64,000 nt of DNA from Hamadaea sp. (GCF_013362815.1 NZ_JABFVK010000013.1:248001-312000), one strand, 5' to 3'. Shown: positions 33,501 to 42,428, counted from the first letter of the stretch. Translations and numbers: made by a program. The notes: a model not told the origin generated them from the sequence alone.

Positions 33501-36500
33501 CAGAGCTTCACCGTCATGGCCTGGGTCAAGCTCGCGGCGAATTCCGCGGTCCAATCCGTCGTGTCGCAGGACGCGAACGTCAATTCCGGCTTCGAGCTGC
33601 AGTATCTGAAGACGGAGAACCGCTGGTCGTTCAGCCGGAACCTGACCGATGCGACTGCGGCGCCCACCGCGACGGCGCAGTCCACCGCCGCACCGACTCT
33701 CAACACCTGGACCCACCTCGCCGGCGTCTACAACGCCGCCGACGGCAAGATGACGCTCTACGTCAACGGCATCGCGCAGGGCACGGCCACCGACACCACG
33801 CCGATCGCCTCCACCGGATCGCTGGCGATCGGCCGCTCCAAGTACAACGGGGCGACCGAAGCACCGTTCACCGGGTCGATCGCCCAGGTGCAGGTCTACC
33901 AGCGGCCGGTGTCGGCGTCGGACGTGTCCATGCTGTACGGCCGGGGATGGTCGGAGGTCCGGGCCCTCGGCGACGTCATCAGCAGCACGAGCTACACCTA
34001 CGACCAGCGTGGCCTGCCGCTGTCGGAGACCGACCCGCTGGGCAATACCGAATACTACGAATACGACGAGTCCGGCAACCTGGCCGTGACCACCGGCGTA
34101 CCGGTCAACGCGGAGACCAACGGCGGCACTCCGGTGTCGGCCCGGCCGGTCACCATCACCGGGTACGACACGTTCGGCGACGAGGTGGAACTGCGCGACC
34201 CGGACGGCAGCATCACCATGGTCAGCCGGGATGCGGCGGGCCGGCCGCTCGCCACGAGGCTGCCCTCCTACACGCCTCCGGGTGGCACGGCGATCACCGG
34301 CGCCACCGTGTCGCGGACGTACGACGGCTCGGGCAACGTCACCTCGACCACCGACCCGCTGGGCTTCGTCAGCAGCTATGTCTACGACCAGTTCGGGCGG
34401 CTGGCCAAGACGACCGAGCCGAACGGCGCGGTGACGACCTACGCGTACGACCTCAACGACGATCTGCTCAAGACCGTCGACCCGCGGGGTGCGTACACCC
34501 AGTCGACCTTCGACTATCTCGGGCGCAAGGTCACCGACTCGTCTTTCGAGCGGGCAACGTCCAGCACTTTCACCAACTTGTATGCGTACAGCAGCGCCGG
34601 TTTCCTGCAGAAGGTGACGCAGCCCTCCGGGTCCTACGTCAGCTACGCCACCAACGCAGCCGGTGATCTGATCACGCAGACCGACGCGGCCGGCAACGCG
34701 ACACAGTTCAAGTACGACTATCTCGGGCGCCCGGTCGGCGTCATCGCACCGGACGGCTCCAAGCGCACCACGGTCTACGACGAGCCGGGCAACAACATCG
34801 CGACGAAGGCGTACGCAAGCACCGGTGCGCTGATCTCGAAGATCTCGGCTGGATATGACGTAAACGGGAACCTGCTGTCCTCGACCGACTCGTTCGGGCA
34901 TACGACGTCGTTCGCCTATGACGCGACCGGGATGGTGACAGGGGAGACGCAGCCGATCTCGGCGACCGCCTCGATCACCACGTCGTTCGGGTACGACCTG
35001 GAGGGCCGCCGGACGCGGTACACCGACGGGCGTGGGAACAAGCACATCTCGACCTACAACTCGTGGGGTTTGCTGGAGTCGCAGATCGAGCCGGCGACGA
35101 CGGCGAATCCGAACGACCGCACGTGGACGATCTCTTACGATGCGGCCGGGCGGGCGGTCAAGCAGAACCTGCCCGGTGGGGTGGTGGTCGACAACAGCTA
35201 TGACGCCGTCGGCAACCTCACCGCGCAGACAGGTGCCGGGGCCGAGGCGGCGACGGTGCAGCGGACCTTCGGCTACGACCTGGCCGGGCAGCTGACGTCG
35301 ATGAAGGCCGGCCCGGGGACGGACACGTTCGCGTACAACGATCGCGGCTTGCTGACCTCGGCGACCGGCCCGTCGGGAAGCTCGTCGTTCGGGTACACCC
35401 CGGACGGTCTGGTCGCCTCGCGCACGGACGCCGCGGGGACGAGCACCTACTCGTACGACACAGTGGACCGGTTGTCGGGGGTTACGGACTCGTCGACGGG
35501 GCAGACGGTGGCGTACACGTATGACGGCTTGTCCCGCGTGACGAAGCTGGCCTACGGCGCGGGCGACTATCGCAGCTTCGGTTACGACAGCGCGAGCCGG
35601 TTGGCGTCGGACACCTTGAAGACTTCGGCGGGCGCGACGGTGGCGTCGATCTCGTACGGCTATGACGTGGAGGGGCGGGAGACGTCGAAGACGACGGCCG
35701 GGTTCGCCGGTTCGGCGGCGAACACCTACGGCTATGACTGGGCTGGTCGCCTGACATCGTGGAACAACGGCACGACGATCACGAATTACGCCTATGACGC
35801 GGCGGGCAACCGTACGCAGATCGGCGCGAAGACCATGGTCTACGACGAGCGTGATCAGCTGGTCGGGGACGGCTCGACGACCTACACCTACACGGCGCGG
35901 GGAACGCTGAGGTCCACCCAGACCGGGTCGGGCACGCAGACTCTGACCAGCGACGCATTCGGCCAGCAGGTCAGCGTCGGTACGCAGGCCTACACCTACG
36001 ACAGCCTCGGCCGGGTGCTCACCGCCGGGTCGACGACGCTGGCGTACTCAGGCCAGGGCAACGACGTGGCCGCAGACGGCACGGCCACCTACAGCCGTGA
36101 CCCCGACGGTGACGTCCTCGGCGTCAAACCCACCTCCGGCGCAGGAGTGTTCGCCTGGGCCGATCTGCACACCGACCAGGTCGGGCAGTTCACCGCGACC
36201 GGGACGGCGCTGGCCGGGTCGGTGACCTACGACCCGTTCGGCACGGTGACGGCCAATGTGGGCAAGGTTGGCAGCCTGGGCTATCAGTCGGAGTGGACCG
36301 ACAGCGTCGCCAACCGGGTGAACATGCACGCGCGCTGGTACAACCCGGCGACCGGCCAGTTCGACAACCGCGACACCGTCGACAACGACCCGATCCCGGA
36401 CTCTATCGACGCGAACCACTACCAGTACGGCGACGGCGACCCGCTGCAGACGATCGACCCGACCGGGCACTGGGGCTGGCATCCGATCAAGTGGGCGAAG

Positions 36501-37664
36501 AAGGCCTACAAGAAGGCGAAGCAGGTCAAGCGTACGGTCTTCCACACCGCCATAAGCCTCGGCAGGTCCTTCTATCACACGACGAAGCGGTTGGTGCACT
36601 TCGGCAAGAAGTTGGGGCATGCCGCCAAGAAGAGCGCCTACAAGGCCTACCGAGGGATCAAGCACACCGTCAGCCGGGGCTACCACTATGCGAAGAAGAA
36701 GTACAGAACAGCAGTAACCAAGGTCAAGCGCACCTACCACCGGGTGAAGCACAGCGTCGCCAAGCAGATCAACTACGTCAAGCACAAGGTCAAGAAGGCG
36801 TACCACCGAGTCAAGCAGGCCGGTCAGCGGATCGTCCACAAGGTCACCAAGACCGTCAAACAGGTCGCCAACAAGGTCAAGGACGCCTACCACGCCACCG
36901 CGAAGTGGGTGAAGGAGCACAAGGACACCCTCATCCAGATCGGCGCGATCGTCGCCGGGGTGGCGGCCGGGCTGGCCTGCACCGCGGTCACGGCCGGAGC
37001 CGCCGCAGTCGCCTGTGTCGTCGGAGCGATGGCGGTGATCAACCTCGGCAAGGACGCCGCTCAGGGCAACATCCACGGCTTCAAGGATGCGTTGGGTTCA
37101 CTCGGCCAAGGCGCGCTCCAAGGCGGCATCAGCATCGTCACCGGCGGCGTCGGCGGCGTAGTCGCCGGCAAGATCGCCGGAGCGCTGGGCGGATTCGCCG
37201 CCAAGGTCGGCGGCCGGATGATCGCCGGGTCCGTCGACGGCGCGGTCAGCGAAGCCGGTAGCCAGTTGATCACCACCCGACGTGTCGACGTGGTCGACGT
37301 TGCCCTCTCCGCAGGTGAAGGTGCGCTGACCGGCGTAATCCGAATCCGCCGCCGCGGTGCCGACGACGGTCCGTCTCCGGCCTGCCGGGACTGCGTGGAC
37401 AGAACGAGGATCGACAACGATCGCGAATCGCGTTCGAAGGACGGTCTGCCTGAAGAAATCTACGATGAGTCCAAGAAAAGGACAGAGCGTAAGACGGCCG
37501 GGCAAAGCATGACCAAGACCGTCACGGAGCTTTCGTACAAGTCAACCAGCGATCAGTTCTTCGCGCACACCGCCCCCGTGGACCCCGGGCAGAGTCTGGC
37601 CCTCATCCCGGCGGCCGTCGTCTTCGCCGGCAGCACGGCGATCCGCGCGTGGAGACGGCGGTAA
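27561..37664 (+). CDS. Giant secreted RHS/YD-repeat protein with three LamG-type domains
   Basis: ATG 27561 follows GAGGAG. The 3367 residues comprise a signal peptide (1-30), a DNRLRE-like module (about 343-533), a DUF6531-like entry (about 662-715), and YD repeats from about 786 to 2900. These are interrupted by three LamG/concanavalin-like domains (about 890-1120, 1180-1410 and 1925-2130). The RHS core end follows at about 2910-2970 (RWYNPATGQFDNRD, DPTGHWG), then a Lys/His/Tyr-rich helical linker (2972-3127), an Ala/Gly-rich membrane segment, and a variable tip. RHS shells usually enclose a C-terminal toxin. Here the last 100 residues show no toxin motif I know and end in a hydrophobic helix plus WRRR, with lower GC than the body. 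No immunity gene follows. Confidence 0.9.
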   Translation: MDRRHRRVLVGLLLTVSMLLVSAMPQPATVFGPVDLEVSWLWSWLTAPSAFAGGKPIGPGQESGSAAGKSHYAAYAETKATGGAGRAPDKGPAERQDGKVQQLTTPDIKGFEPGRSVRSAKDSNAGSDLFANPDGSYTREVSQGTVNFRDAKGDWQKIDARVTSAGERLGQRANRLGLQFARRGDDQRLVSASFDGVGFGYSLRGAAGVPAQTGAYSVTYAGVLPGTDLVVESRESGVKESIVLQQRGARHEWVFPLRLDGLLPALDTSGGVVLTDAQGTVKGRIPPGLMHDSKFDTASGEFTTSNAVRYELVEVDGGIGLKVIADEQWLAAPERVYPVTVDPTAEFMNTSDTYVYYGNDVDHSGEDNLAVGTWDAGTHRGKALMAFSGFAGTFNGLRITSARLYLFLTWQGSCTAQPYSVHRVNESWSQSTVRYGTVDYSGPAYSAEIGRQTPTSYSQACANTGGDRTVGEWTSVALDKATLDGWLNGTIPNYGLLVSANPTQTTDFKRFTSRNGPSGAVCDSHTCAPFLSVSYTPNIAPQIDAQYPPRDYQATSLTPELLARGHDPDVWPKAMQYNFKVNDASGALVATSGWTSSSSWTVPAGKLQWSKTYYWWVVSYDGWATSPDPLNVAYYFPLSTPPPQPLVTSGLSQDDGGRGFEPSVGNYTTEAMDAQVATVGPALAIQRSYNSRDPRTGSAFGAGWSTVVDATVVERFTSANAKTAVITYPTGTEVAFGRNADGSFTPPSGRFSVLTAVTGGYSLLDKDGTTYLFTRRVSGTAGSTAAYGLTSIKDSAGRALTLAYDAAGQVETMTSASGRALHLTWSTPAGASEAHVATVATDPAVAGDSSSVSLWSYAYSGDQLTKVCPPTDATHCTTYEYGTGSQYPTALLDAGPRSYWRLAEAAGAAKATSTVLDNAGTDAATYKNVTLSQPGSLPGSSATAAGFNGTSSYVEMPAKLVTAASYQSLSMWFKTTTPEGVLFSYQKDPITNGTSSANYVPALYVGTSGKLHAEFWNGASASAMSSPNAVTDGAWHHVVLAAAGDTQTLYLDGTAVGTVAGLIKLADASSTAHEYVGAGYIGGSWPDQPHPGEAVATYFAGSISDVALFDRTLTAADVASLRGTASAAAHPLTKIVRPSGATATQISYDPVSGVVTQVIDEHNGTWKISTPAVAGSSQIYAASVLSGGPADYLRMNETGVSEAVNEVNGGVATYNTVTLGSPGPFADATAAKFNGTTSYLQLAATEIPGTAPDSVSMWFTMPSGSTKGGVLYAYQSMSMEDVDAAGSWVPALYVGVDGKLRGGFWTGTAANVLTTAASVADGKWHHVALAASSSSQSLYLDGTLVGTRSATRVAPSTAPAYAYLGAGKWSSVWAGYDGDSSGYFPGSIGEFAFFTSQLTAAQVADQVAAGKNASANAAGAALAKKIVVTDPLNATTTYLYDVDNGSRQVAEIWADGGSERQTTYGYKDGFLRTVTDPNGNVTTSEYDARGNTISEQTCQDRSAGKCSTVYYSYFLNTASALDPRNDQLTEVRDGRSAGATDNTYLTKFEYDALGNKTKTTDALGRIAKTDYTDGTTIAAADGGFAPAGLPWRTTSPGGQVQTITYFANGDVAQVTDPAGLVTKLAYDGQGRVVSKTEISDGYPNGVVTQVVYDKLGRIVRQTDPATTNRVTGAVHTAVTTTTYNFDGQITQQTISDATGGDAARTLKNGYDALGHIASATDETGKVTTFGYDLYGNMTKEVDETGVETRYTYDANGHLLTTTLIGYTGDPNNPSPAADRVTESRAYDPAGRLASITDAMGFVTAFTYTDNNLEVAVIQRNADGSQSFIAEQTEYDAAGNVIRELDNNNVTETKYTVDAVGRVTDETLDPNGVARKTQYKYDNDDNVTMKWNGDYTGYFSAAGATFDTAGRMTSDFVRSSGPLSPTGWWKLNATKGTEVVDSSDHDFTAAATSGVTWSGGAAAFNGSTGWATTAEPVLNTTQSFTVMAWVKLAANSAVQSVVSQDANVNSGFELQYLKTENRWSFSRNLTDATAAPTATAQSTAAPTLNTWTHLAGVYNAADGKMTLYVNGIAQGTATDTTPIASTGSLAIGRSKYNGATEAPFTGSIAQVQVYQRPVSASDVSMLYGRGWSEVRALGDVISSTSYTYDQRGLPLSETDPLGNTEYYEYDESGNLAVTTGVPVNAETNGGTPVSARPVTITGYDTFGDEVELRDPDGSITMVSRDAAGRPLATRLPSYTPPGGTAITGATVSRTYDGSGNVTSTTDPLGFVSSYVYDQFGRLAKTTEPNGAVTTYAYDLNDDLLKTVDPRGAYTQSTFDYLGRKVTDSSFERATSSTFTNLYAYSSAGFLQKVTQPSGSYVSYATNAAGDLITQTDAAGNATQFKYDYLGRPVGVIAPDGSKRTTVYDEPGNNIATKAYASTGALISKISAGYDVNGNLLSSTDSFGHTTSFAYDATGMVTGETQPISATASITTSFGYDLEGRRTRYTDGRGNKHISTYNSWGLLESQIEPATTANPNDRTWTISYDAAGRAVKQNLPGGVVVDNSYDAVGNLTAQTGAGAEAATVQRTFGYDLAGQLTSMKAGPGTDTFAYNDRGLLTSATGPSGSSSFGYTPDGLVASRTDAAGTSTYSYDTVDRLSGVTDSSTGQTVAYTYDGLSRVTKLAYGAGDYRSFGYDSASRLASDTLKTSAGATVASISYGYDVEGRETSKTTAGFAGSAANTYGYDWAGRLTSWNNGTTITNYAYDAAGNRTQIGAKTMVYDERDQLVGDGSTTYTYTARGTLRSTQTGSGTQTLTSDAFGQQVSVGTQAYTYDSLGRVLTAGSTTLAYSGQGNDVAADGTATYSRDPDGDVLGVKPTSGAGVFAWADLHTDQVGQFTATGTALAGSVTYDPFGTVTANVGKVGSLGYQSEWTDSVANRVNMHARWYNPATGQFDNRDTVDNDPIPDSIDANHYQYGDGDPLQTIDPTGHWGWHPIKWAKKAYKKAKQVKRTVFHTAISLGRSFYHTTKRLVHFGKKLGHAAKKSAYKAYRGIKHTVSRGYHYAKKKYRTAVTKVKRTYHRVKHSVAKQINYVKHKVKKAYHRVKQAGQRIVHKVTKTVKQVANKVKDAYHATAKWVKEHKDTLIQIGAIVAGVAAGLACTAVTAGAAAVACVVGAMAVINLGKDAAQGNIHGFKDALGSLGQGALQGGISIVTGGVGGVVAGKIAGALGGFAAKVGGRMIAGSVDGAVSEAGSQLITTRRVDVVDVALSAGEGALTGVIRIRRRGADDGPSPACRDCVDRTRIDNDRESRSKDGLPEEIYDESKKRTERKTAGQSMTKTVTELSYKSTSDQFFAHTAPVDPGQSLALIPAAVVFAGSTAIRAWRRR

Positions 37665-37784
37665 AGGATGCGTCGTTGTGATCAACTGTTACGAATACGT
37701 GATCGCTGTCGGCGACCACTTCGGACGGATCTTGAGTAACCTTCGCGTGGATTGCACCTCTCAGGAAGAAAGGCGGAGTTGTCC

Positions 37785-38018
37785 ATGTCGCGCATGAAGA
37801 AGGCGCTGTTCGTCGCCACCGTCGCCGTCGCAGGGGCCGTCGCACTGCCGACCTCGGCCAGTGCTGGGATCTACACGTGGAAGTACGCCGGGAGCTACCC
37901 GTCGTCGGCGGCGTGCCAGAGCGCCGGCCCTGACGCCGCCGCAGCGCAGGACGCCGACGCGTGGCGGTGCTCGGCAACCAGCACCGGCGCGAACCTCTAC
38001 CTCGGATACATCTGGTAG
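37785..38018 (+). CDS. Small secreted protein with two cysteines
   Basis: ATG 37785 has GGAG 6-7 nt upstream; an in-frame ATG at 37752 is less likely. The 77 residues have a clear signal (RMKKALFVATVAVAGAVALP, cleaved after SASA). The mature part of about 50 residues opens YTWKYAGSYPSSAACQSAG, continues DADAWRCSATSTG and ends LYLGYIW. This pattern, an aromatic start, one Cys pair and an aromatic tail, is common in actinomycete secreted proteins of unknown role. It is not an obvious immunity protein, because it is exported. Confidence 0.7.
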   Translation: MSRMKKALFVATVAVAGAVALPTSASAGIYTWKYAGSYPSSAACQSAGPDAAAAQDADAWRCSATSTGANLYLGYIW

Positions 38019-38026
38019 GGACAACA

Positions 38027-38064
38027 GGTGCGTGAGGGTGCCCTTGTCGGCACCCTCACGCACC
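38027..38064. terminator. Bidirectional terminator
   Basis: GGTGCGTGAGGGTGCC pairs perfectly with GGCACCCTCACGCACC around the 6-nt loop CTTGTC. It lies between the small secreted protein gene and the convergent SARP gene, 8-10 nt from each stop. Confidence 0.85.
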
Positions 38065-38074
38065 ACTGCCCGAC

Positions 38075-40867
38075 CTAGCGACCTGACTGCAGTGTCAGCT
38101 CCTGCAAGGCGAGCCGGGCGTCATCGGCCTCCGGACGACCGAGATCGTCGAGGATCGTGATCGCCTCGGTCAGAGATCGGGCGGCCGTGCCGGGATCGCC
38201 GAGCGCCTGGTAGCACGCGCCGAGCTGGATGAGCGTCTGGGCTTCGGCGAACCGGTCGCCGTTGTCCCGGTGCAGGGAAAGCGCCTCGCCGCAACAGTCG
38301 ATCGCCCGCCCCGGTACGCCTAGGCGCAGGTGGATGACGCTGAGGCTGTCCAAGGTTCCCGCTTCGCCGTAACGATCGCCGGTCTTGCGTTGCAGGATCA
38401 ACGCCTCCTCGCAGGTGGCCAGCCCGGCGTCGGGTTCACCCAGCTGGGCTTGGCACCAGCCCACCGCGTTCAGAGCGGTGGACACGCCGTGAACGTCATC
38501 GATACTGCGGAAGACGGCAAGCGCCTGGAGTGCGTACGCGTGCGCGGAGGCGAAGTCACCTTGCATCTCGTGGATCTGCCCTAGCGAGAGGTGTGCGTGC
38601 GCCGCGCCGGCCTCATCGCCGAGTTCGATGAACAGCGGCAAGGCTTGACTCAGCTGCTCGCGCGCGTCCGCGAAACGACCGAGTTCGCGGTACGCCCGAG
38701 CCAGGCCCCGGTGAGCCCAGGCGATCTCCAGCCGATCACCGAGTCGTCGGACGGCCCGTAGTGCCGTGAGCCGATTGTCGGCCCATTCACTGCGCCGGCC
38801 GCTGCGAGCCAGGTAGCCGTCGATCGCCCACGCGAGCTGGATGGCCTGATCGTCCAGTCCGGACCGCACCATGGCGGCCAGGGTGCCTCTCAGCACCTGG
38901 TGTTCGGCCGCCAGCCAGGCGAGGGCCTGCCCGGTGTCGCCTGGACTCTCGGGAATCACGCCGACTGGCAGTTCAGCGCGGCTCGTGCGTCGTCCCGGCT
39001 GGTGGACACGATGCGGATTGAGCTGATGGCCCGCCGTCAGTGCACTGTGCAGATAATGGCAGTACATCCGCTGTACAGAGCATTGACGCTCCGTCGCCGG
39101 CTCTTCGGCGTTGACCAGTTCCACGGCGTACGCACGAAGCAGGTCGTGGAAGGCGTATCGGCTGGGACTGATCTCGGTCAGCAAGTGCAGCTGCGACAAC
39201 TCTGCCAGCGTCGCTCGCGCCTGGGTCTTGCCGACCCCGGCGAGGCTGGCCGCCGCCGCAGTCGACACCTCCGGGCCCGGATGCAGTCCGAGCAGCCGGA
39301 ACATTCGTGCCGCCGCAGTGCTGAGCGTCCGATAGGAACAACCGAGCACCGTACGCAGATCGGTCACCTCGTCGGTGCCGGCCAGCGCATCCAGCCGGTG
39401 TGGTGGTTCCGCCAATTCGGCGGCCAGCGCCGCCAGCGGGAACTTCGGGCGGACGGCTGCCCTGGCCGCGACGATGCTCAGCGCGAGAGGCAGCCGGCCG
39501 CAGCTGGCGATGATGTCCTCGGCCGCCCTCGGTTCGGCGGCCACCCGGTCGGCGCCCAACCGTCCGACGAGTACGCGGCGGGCTTCCCGGCTGGACAGCA
39601 GATCGAGCATCAGCGGCCGGGCCGCCTCGGCCGCGACCAGTCCGGTGAGTTCGTTGCGGCTGGTCACCACGACGAGGCAGGACGGACTGCCCGGAAGCAG
39701 CGGCCGAACCTGCTCGGCGTCCCGTGCGTTGTCGAGGAGGATCAGCATCCGCCGGTCGGCCAGCACCGACCGGTACAACGCCACCTGGGCGTCGAGGGTG
39801 GACGGAATGCGTTGCGGCGGCACGTCGAGCGCTTCGAGGAACCCGCGGAGGGCGTCGGACGCCGTCATCACTTGGCCCAACGGATGGAACCCGCACAGAT
39901 TGACGAACAGTTGACCGTCGGGAAAGCGGTCGGCCACCCGGTGGGCCCAATGGACCGCCAGTGTGGTCTTGCCTACCCCGGCCATCCCGTCGACGACGAT
40001 GCTCGTCGCCGGGCTCACACCGCAGAGCCGATTGAGGTCTGCGAGTTCGCGCGCTCGGCCGACGAAAGGCGCTACCTCGGCGGGCAGCTGACGCGGGACA
40101 GCCGAACTATGCGACAGGGCACGGCTGGAAGCACCCGGATCGCTCGACCCGGTCAGGATCTGGTGATGCAGCCGCTGAACTGCATGCCCGGGTTCGATGC
40201 CGAGTTCGTCGGCGAGCATCCGGTAGAGCCGTTGATAGGCGGCCAAGGCGTCTGCCTGCCTGCCCCCGCGATCGAGCGCGGTCATGAGCTGACCCCACAG
40301 ACGCTCCCGCAGGGGATGCCGGGCGGTCAGATCCTGAAGCTCGGCGACGAGTTCTGCCGCTGCATCCGACTCGAGATCGAGGTCGATGCGCCGCTCCACC
40401 GCGGCCAGATACCGTTCCGTCAAACGGACCGATTCGACGGCCGCCAGCCAGGACGATTGCAGGCCGTCGAACGGAATTCCGCGCCACAACGCCAACGCCC
40501 GTACCAGGCTCGCGCGCTCGGCCGCGGGATCATCGGGGTTCGGCGGAATATCGAGAAAGCGCTCGAACGCAACGGCGTCCACCCGCTGGGGATCGACGGC
40601 CAACCGGTAGCCGACCGGAGACGTCACGATGGCTTGCGGTCCGAGTACCTGACGCAACCGGGTCACATAGGTCTGCACCGTACGCCGGACATGGGCGGGT
40701 GGTCGCTCATCCCAGACGATGCCGGCCAGCCGGTCGACCGACACCACTTCATCGGCTGACAACGCCAACGCCACCAACAGCGTGCGCAGGCGAGCGGCAG
40801 TGATCTCCACCGGCCGACCGTCCACGGACACCGACAGCGGGCCGAGGACCCTGATGGTCAGACTCAT
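38075..40867 (-). CDS. SARP/AfsR-like regulator (BTAD, NB-ARC, TPR)
   Basis: The ATG at 40867 gives a 930-residue protein beginning MSLTIRVLGPLSVSVDGRPV; longer readings lack support. An OmpR-type DNA-binding domain (about 3-95) and the BTAD (about 98-245, ending LYRMLADELGIEPGHAVQRL) are followed by an NB-ARC ATPase (about 285-560; Walker A VDGMAGVGKTTLAVHW, Walker B RRMLILLDNA). TPR repeats run from about 690 to 920 (LSLGQIHEMQGDFASAHAYA and repeats). This is the large AfsR form of pathway regulators. There is no biosynthetic cluster beside it, so the target is unclear. It is divergent from the unknown membrane gene. Confidence 0.92.
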   Translation of the reverse strand: MSLTIRVLGPLSVSVDGRPVEITAARLRTLLVALALSADEVVSVDRLAGIVWDERPPAHVRRTVQTYVTRLRQVLGPQAIVTSPVGYRLAVDPQRVDAVAFERFLDIPPNPDDPAAERASLVRALALWRGIPFDGLQSSWLAAVESVRLTERYLAAVERRIDLDLESDAAAELVAELQDLTARHPLRERLWGQLMTALDRGGRQADALAAYQRLYRMLADELGIEPGHAVQRLHHQILTGSSDPGASSRALSHSSAVPRQLPAEVAPFVGRARELADLNRLCGVSPATSIVVDGMAGVGKTTLAVHWAHRVADRFPDGQLFVNLCGFHPLGQVMTASDALRGFLEALDVPPQRIPSTLDAQVALYRSVLADRRMLILLDNARDAEQVRPLLPGSPSCLVVVTSRNELTGLVAAEAARPLMLDLLSSREARRVLVGRLGADRVAAEPRAAEDIIASCGRLPLALSIVAARAAVRPKFPLAALAAELAEPPHRLDALAGTDEVTDLRTVLGCSYRTLSTAAARMFRLLGLHPGPEVSTAAAASLAGVGKTQARATLAELSQLHLLTEISPSRYAFHDLLRAYAVELVNAEEPATERQCSVQRMYCHYLHSALTAGHQLNPHRVHQPGRRTSRAELPVGVIPESPGDTGQALAWLAAEHQVLRGTLAAMVRSGLDDQAIQLAWAIDGYLARSGRRSEWADNRLTALRAVRRLGDRLEIAWAHRGLARAYRELGRFADAREQLSQALPLFIELGDEAGAAHAHLSLGQIHEMQGDFASAHAYALQALAVFRSIDDVHGVSTALNAVGWCQAQLGEPDAGLATCEEALILQRKTGDRYGEAGTLDSLSVIHLRLGVPGRAIDCCGEALSLHRDNGDRFAEAQTLIQLGACYQALGDPGTAARSLTEAITILDDLGRPEADDARLALQELTLQSGR

Positions 40868-41021
40868 GTCCCGATACCGGTGTGCATCATGCCTCCCGTG
40901 GCCGACGATCCCGGCCGTACGCGGCGCGGGCCACGACGGCTGATCGGCTATCGAGCGTACCGGTCGGGGCAATGCGCAGAGGTCGCGCCGAACGCTTGAC
41001 GCCGCGCTCGACAATGGCGCT

Positions 41022-42428
41022 GTGCCCGCCTCCTTGGATGTCGATGCTCTGATCGCTGGTCTCCGGCGAAACCGCCTGGCCGAGGAAGTCGTCGGCACGG
41101 TCTGGTCTCCGCTAGTTGCCGCCCTGCGAGACGTGTACGCCCACCCTGCGCTGCTCGCGTTGCCGGACGCTGCGCGGGTCGATCGAATCGTGGCGGGCTG
41201 GGCAGTCGCCTGGTGCCAGGTGGAGGTAGGCGTATTCCCCTGGGGGAGTGGCATCGTTCTCGCCGAAGACCTTGCCCGCCGACCGGACGGAAGTCGCGAG
41301 CAGACACGAGAAGCCATGCTCGACTGCCTGGCCCAGATCGCTGAGGACCCGGCGACCAGCGTCGAAGCACGGTCGCTCATCAGCTATGTCCTCGTCGCCG
41401 AGAAACGGAAGCCTGAGTCGGATCTGGTGCGGCTGCCCGACACCCGCTCCGCGGCGATCACACCCGGCCGGATCGTGCCGGAGCCGCAGGACAGCCAGCC
41501 GTCGCACTTCGTCCGGCGACTCGCCCGGCGTCGGCCCGGCGAGCTGGCTGACCGTCTGCGCGGCGAGATTCCAGCGCCGGGCGTCGTGCTGATCGACTGG
41601 CTCGGATATTCCGAGCTCTGGGCGGACAAGCACTCCTGGGCCGTCGCCGTCACGCTCGATCGGGCGGCGGTGCCGAACGCCGACGACCCGGGCCGGCTGC
41701 CGGCCGTGATGCCGGCCGTCCGCTTCCGGCCCTCGATCGAGGCGTACCTCGCCGGGGTGCTCACCTCCGTGAGTCGTCGCCATGCCTCCGGGCTGGGTGC
41801 GTACGACAGCCGTTTGACAGCGGAGACCGTGGCGCGTGACGCCGTGCTGTTCCGCTTCGCCTACCTGCTGGCGGCTTGGGCCCGGACGGAACGGCTTCGC
41901 GCGGCCGCGAACATCCTGATCCACCTGACGGTTCCCGTCGTCAAGCTCATGAACCCCCGGGGCGCCGACCCGGGCGCGGCCATCGCGGCGGCGGCCGCGA
42001 CCGCCCGGCGGGCCCGTCGGCGATTCCTCGCCTTGCTGCCCCTCATCCCGATCGTGGCGCTCGCCGCCGGAGCGGTCCAGCATCTGTTGCCAGAAGTCGT
42101 GGCCGGGGTGGTCTTCCCCGTGACCTTGGCCGGATCGATCCAGCTCGTCCGGCGATGGTCCGGGTTCCGTGACTGGCTGGGCTGGCGGATCTCCGTGGCG
42201 GCGGCGTTGGTCGTGGGGGTGGCCTACATCGGCGGACAGCTGACCGCGGCGTCGTCCACGACCGGTGCTGTCCTGATCGCGGCCGGGCTCACCGCGCTAG
42301 CGAGCGTGATCTCACTGCGATCACCGTGGACTCGCGCCTCGTTGCCGGAACCGTCGGAGTTCCTGCCGGACGACGTGCTGCCCTCGGACGTCACCGACGC
42401 GCTGGACGATCTCGCCGAACGTCGGTGA
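41022..42428 (+). CDS. Unknown protein with a C-terminal membrane region
   Basis: GTG 41022 starts a 468-residue protein. Residues 1-300 are soluble and rich in Arg, Ala and Asp (WSPLVAALRDVYAHPALLAL, LIDWLGYSELWADKHSWAVA). Residues about 340-440 hold four hydrophobic segments (LLPLIPIVALAAGAVQHLLP, VVAGVVFPVTLAGSIQLV, ISVAAALVVGVAYIGGQL, TGAVLIAAGLTALASVISLR). I do not recognise the family. It ends 47 nt before the methyltransferase gene and may share its transcript. Confidence 0.6.
   Translation: MPASLDVDALIAGLRRNRLAEEVVGTVWSPLVAALRDVYAHPALLALPDAARVDRIVAGWAVAWCQVEVGVFPWGSGIVLAEDLARRPDGSREQTREAMLDCLAQIAEDPATSVEARSLISYVLVAEKRKPESDLVRLPDTRSAAITPGRIVPEPQDSQPSHFVRRLARRRPGELADRLRGEIPAPGVVLIDWLGYSELWADKHSWAVAVTLDRAAVPNADDPGRLPAVMPAVRFRPSIEAYLAGVLTSVSRRHASGLGAYDSRLTAETVARDAVLFRFAYLLAAWARTERLRAAANILIHLTVPVVKLMNPRGADPGAAIAAAAATARRARRRFLALLPLIPIVALAAGAVQHLLPEVVAGVVFPVTLAGSIQLVRRWSGFRDWLGWRISVAAALVVGVAYIGGQLTAASSTTGAVLIAAGLTALASVISLRSPWTRASLPEPSEFLPDDVLPSDVTDALDDLAERR

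Noticed and set aside
28164-35045. Very long minus-strand frames (up to 900 residues) inside the RHS giant
   Set aside because: GC-rich mirror frames with Arg/Val/Gly-biased composition. The plus-strand frame has clear YD repeats and LamG domains.
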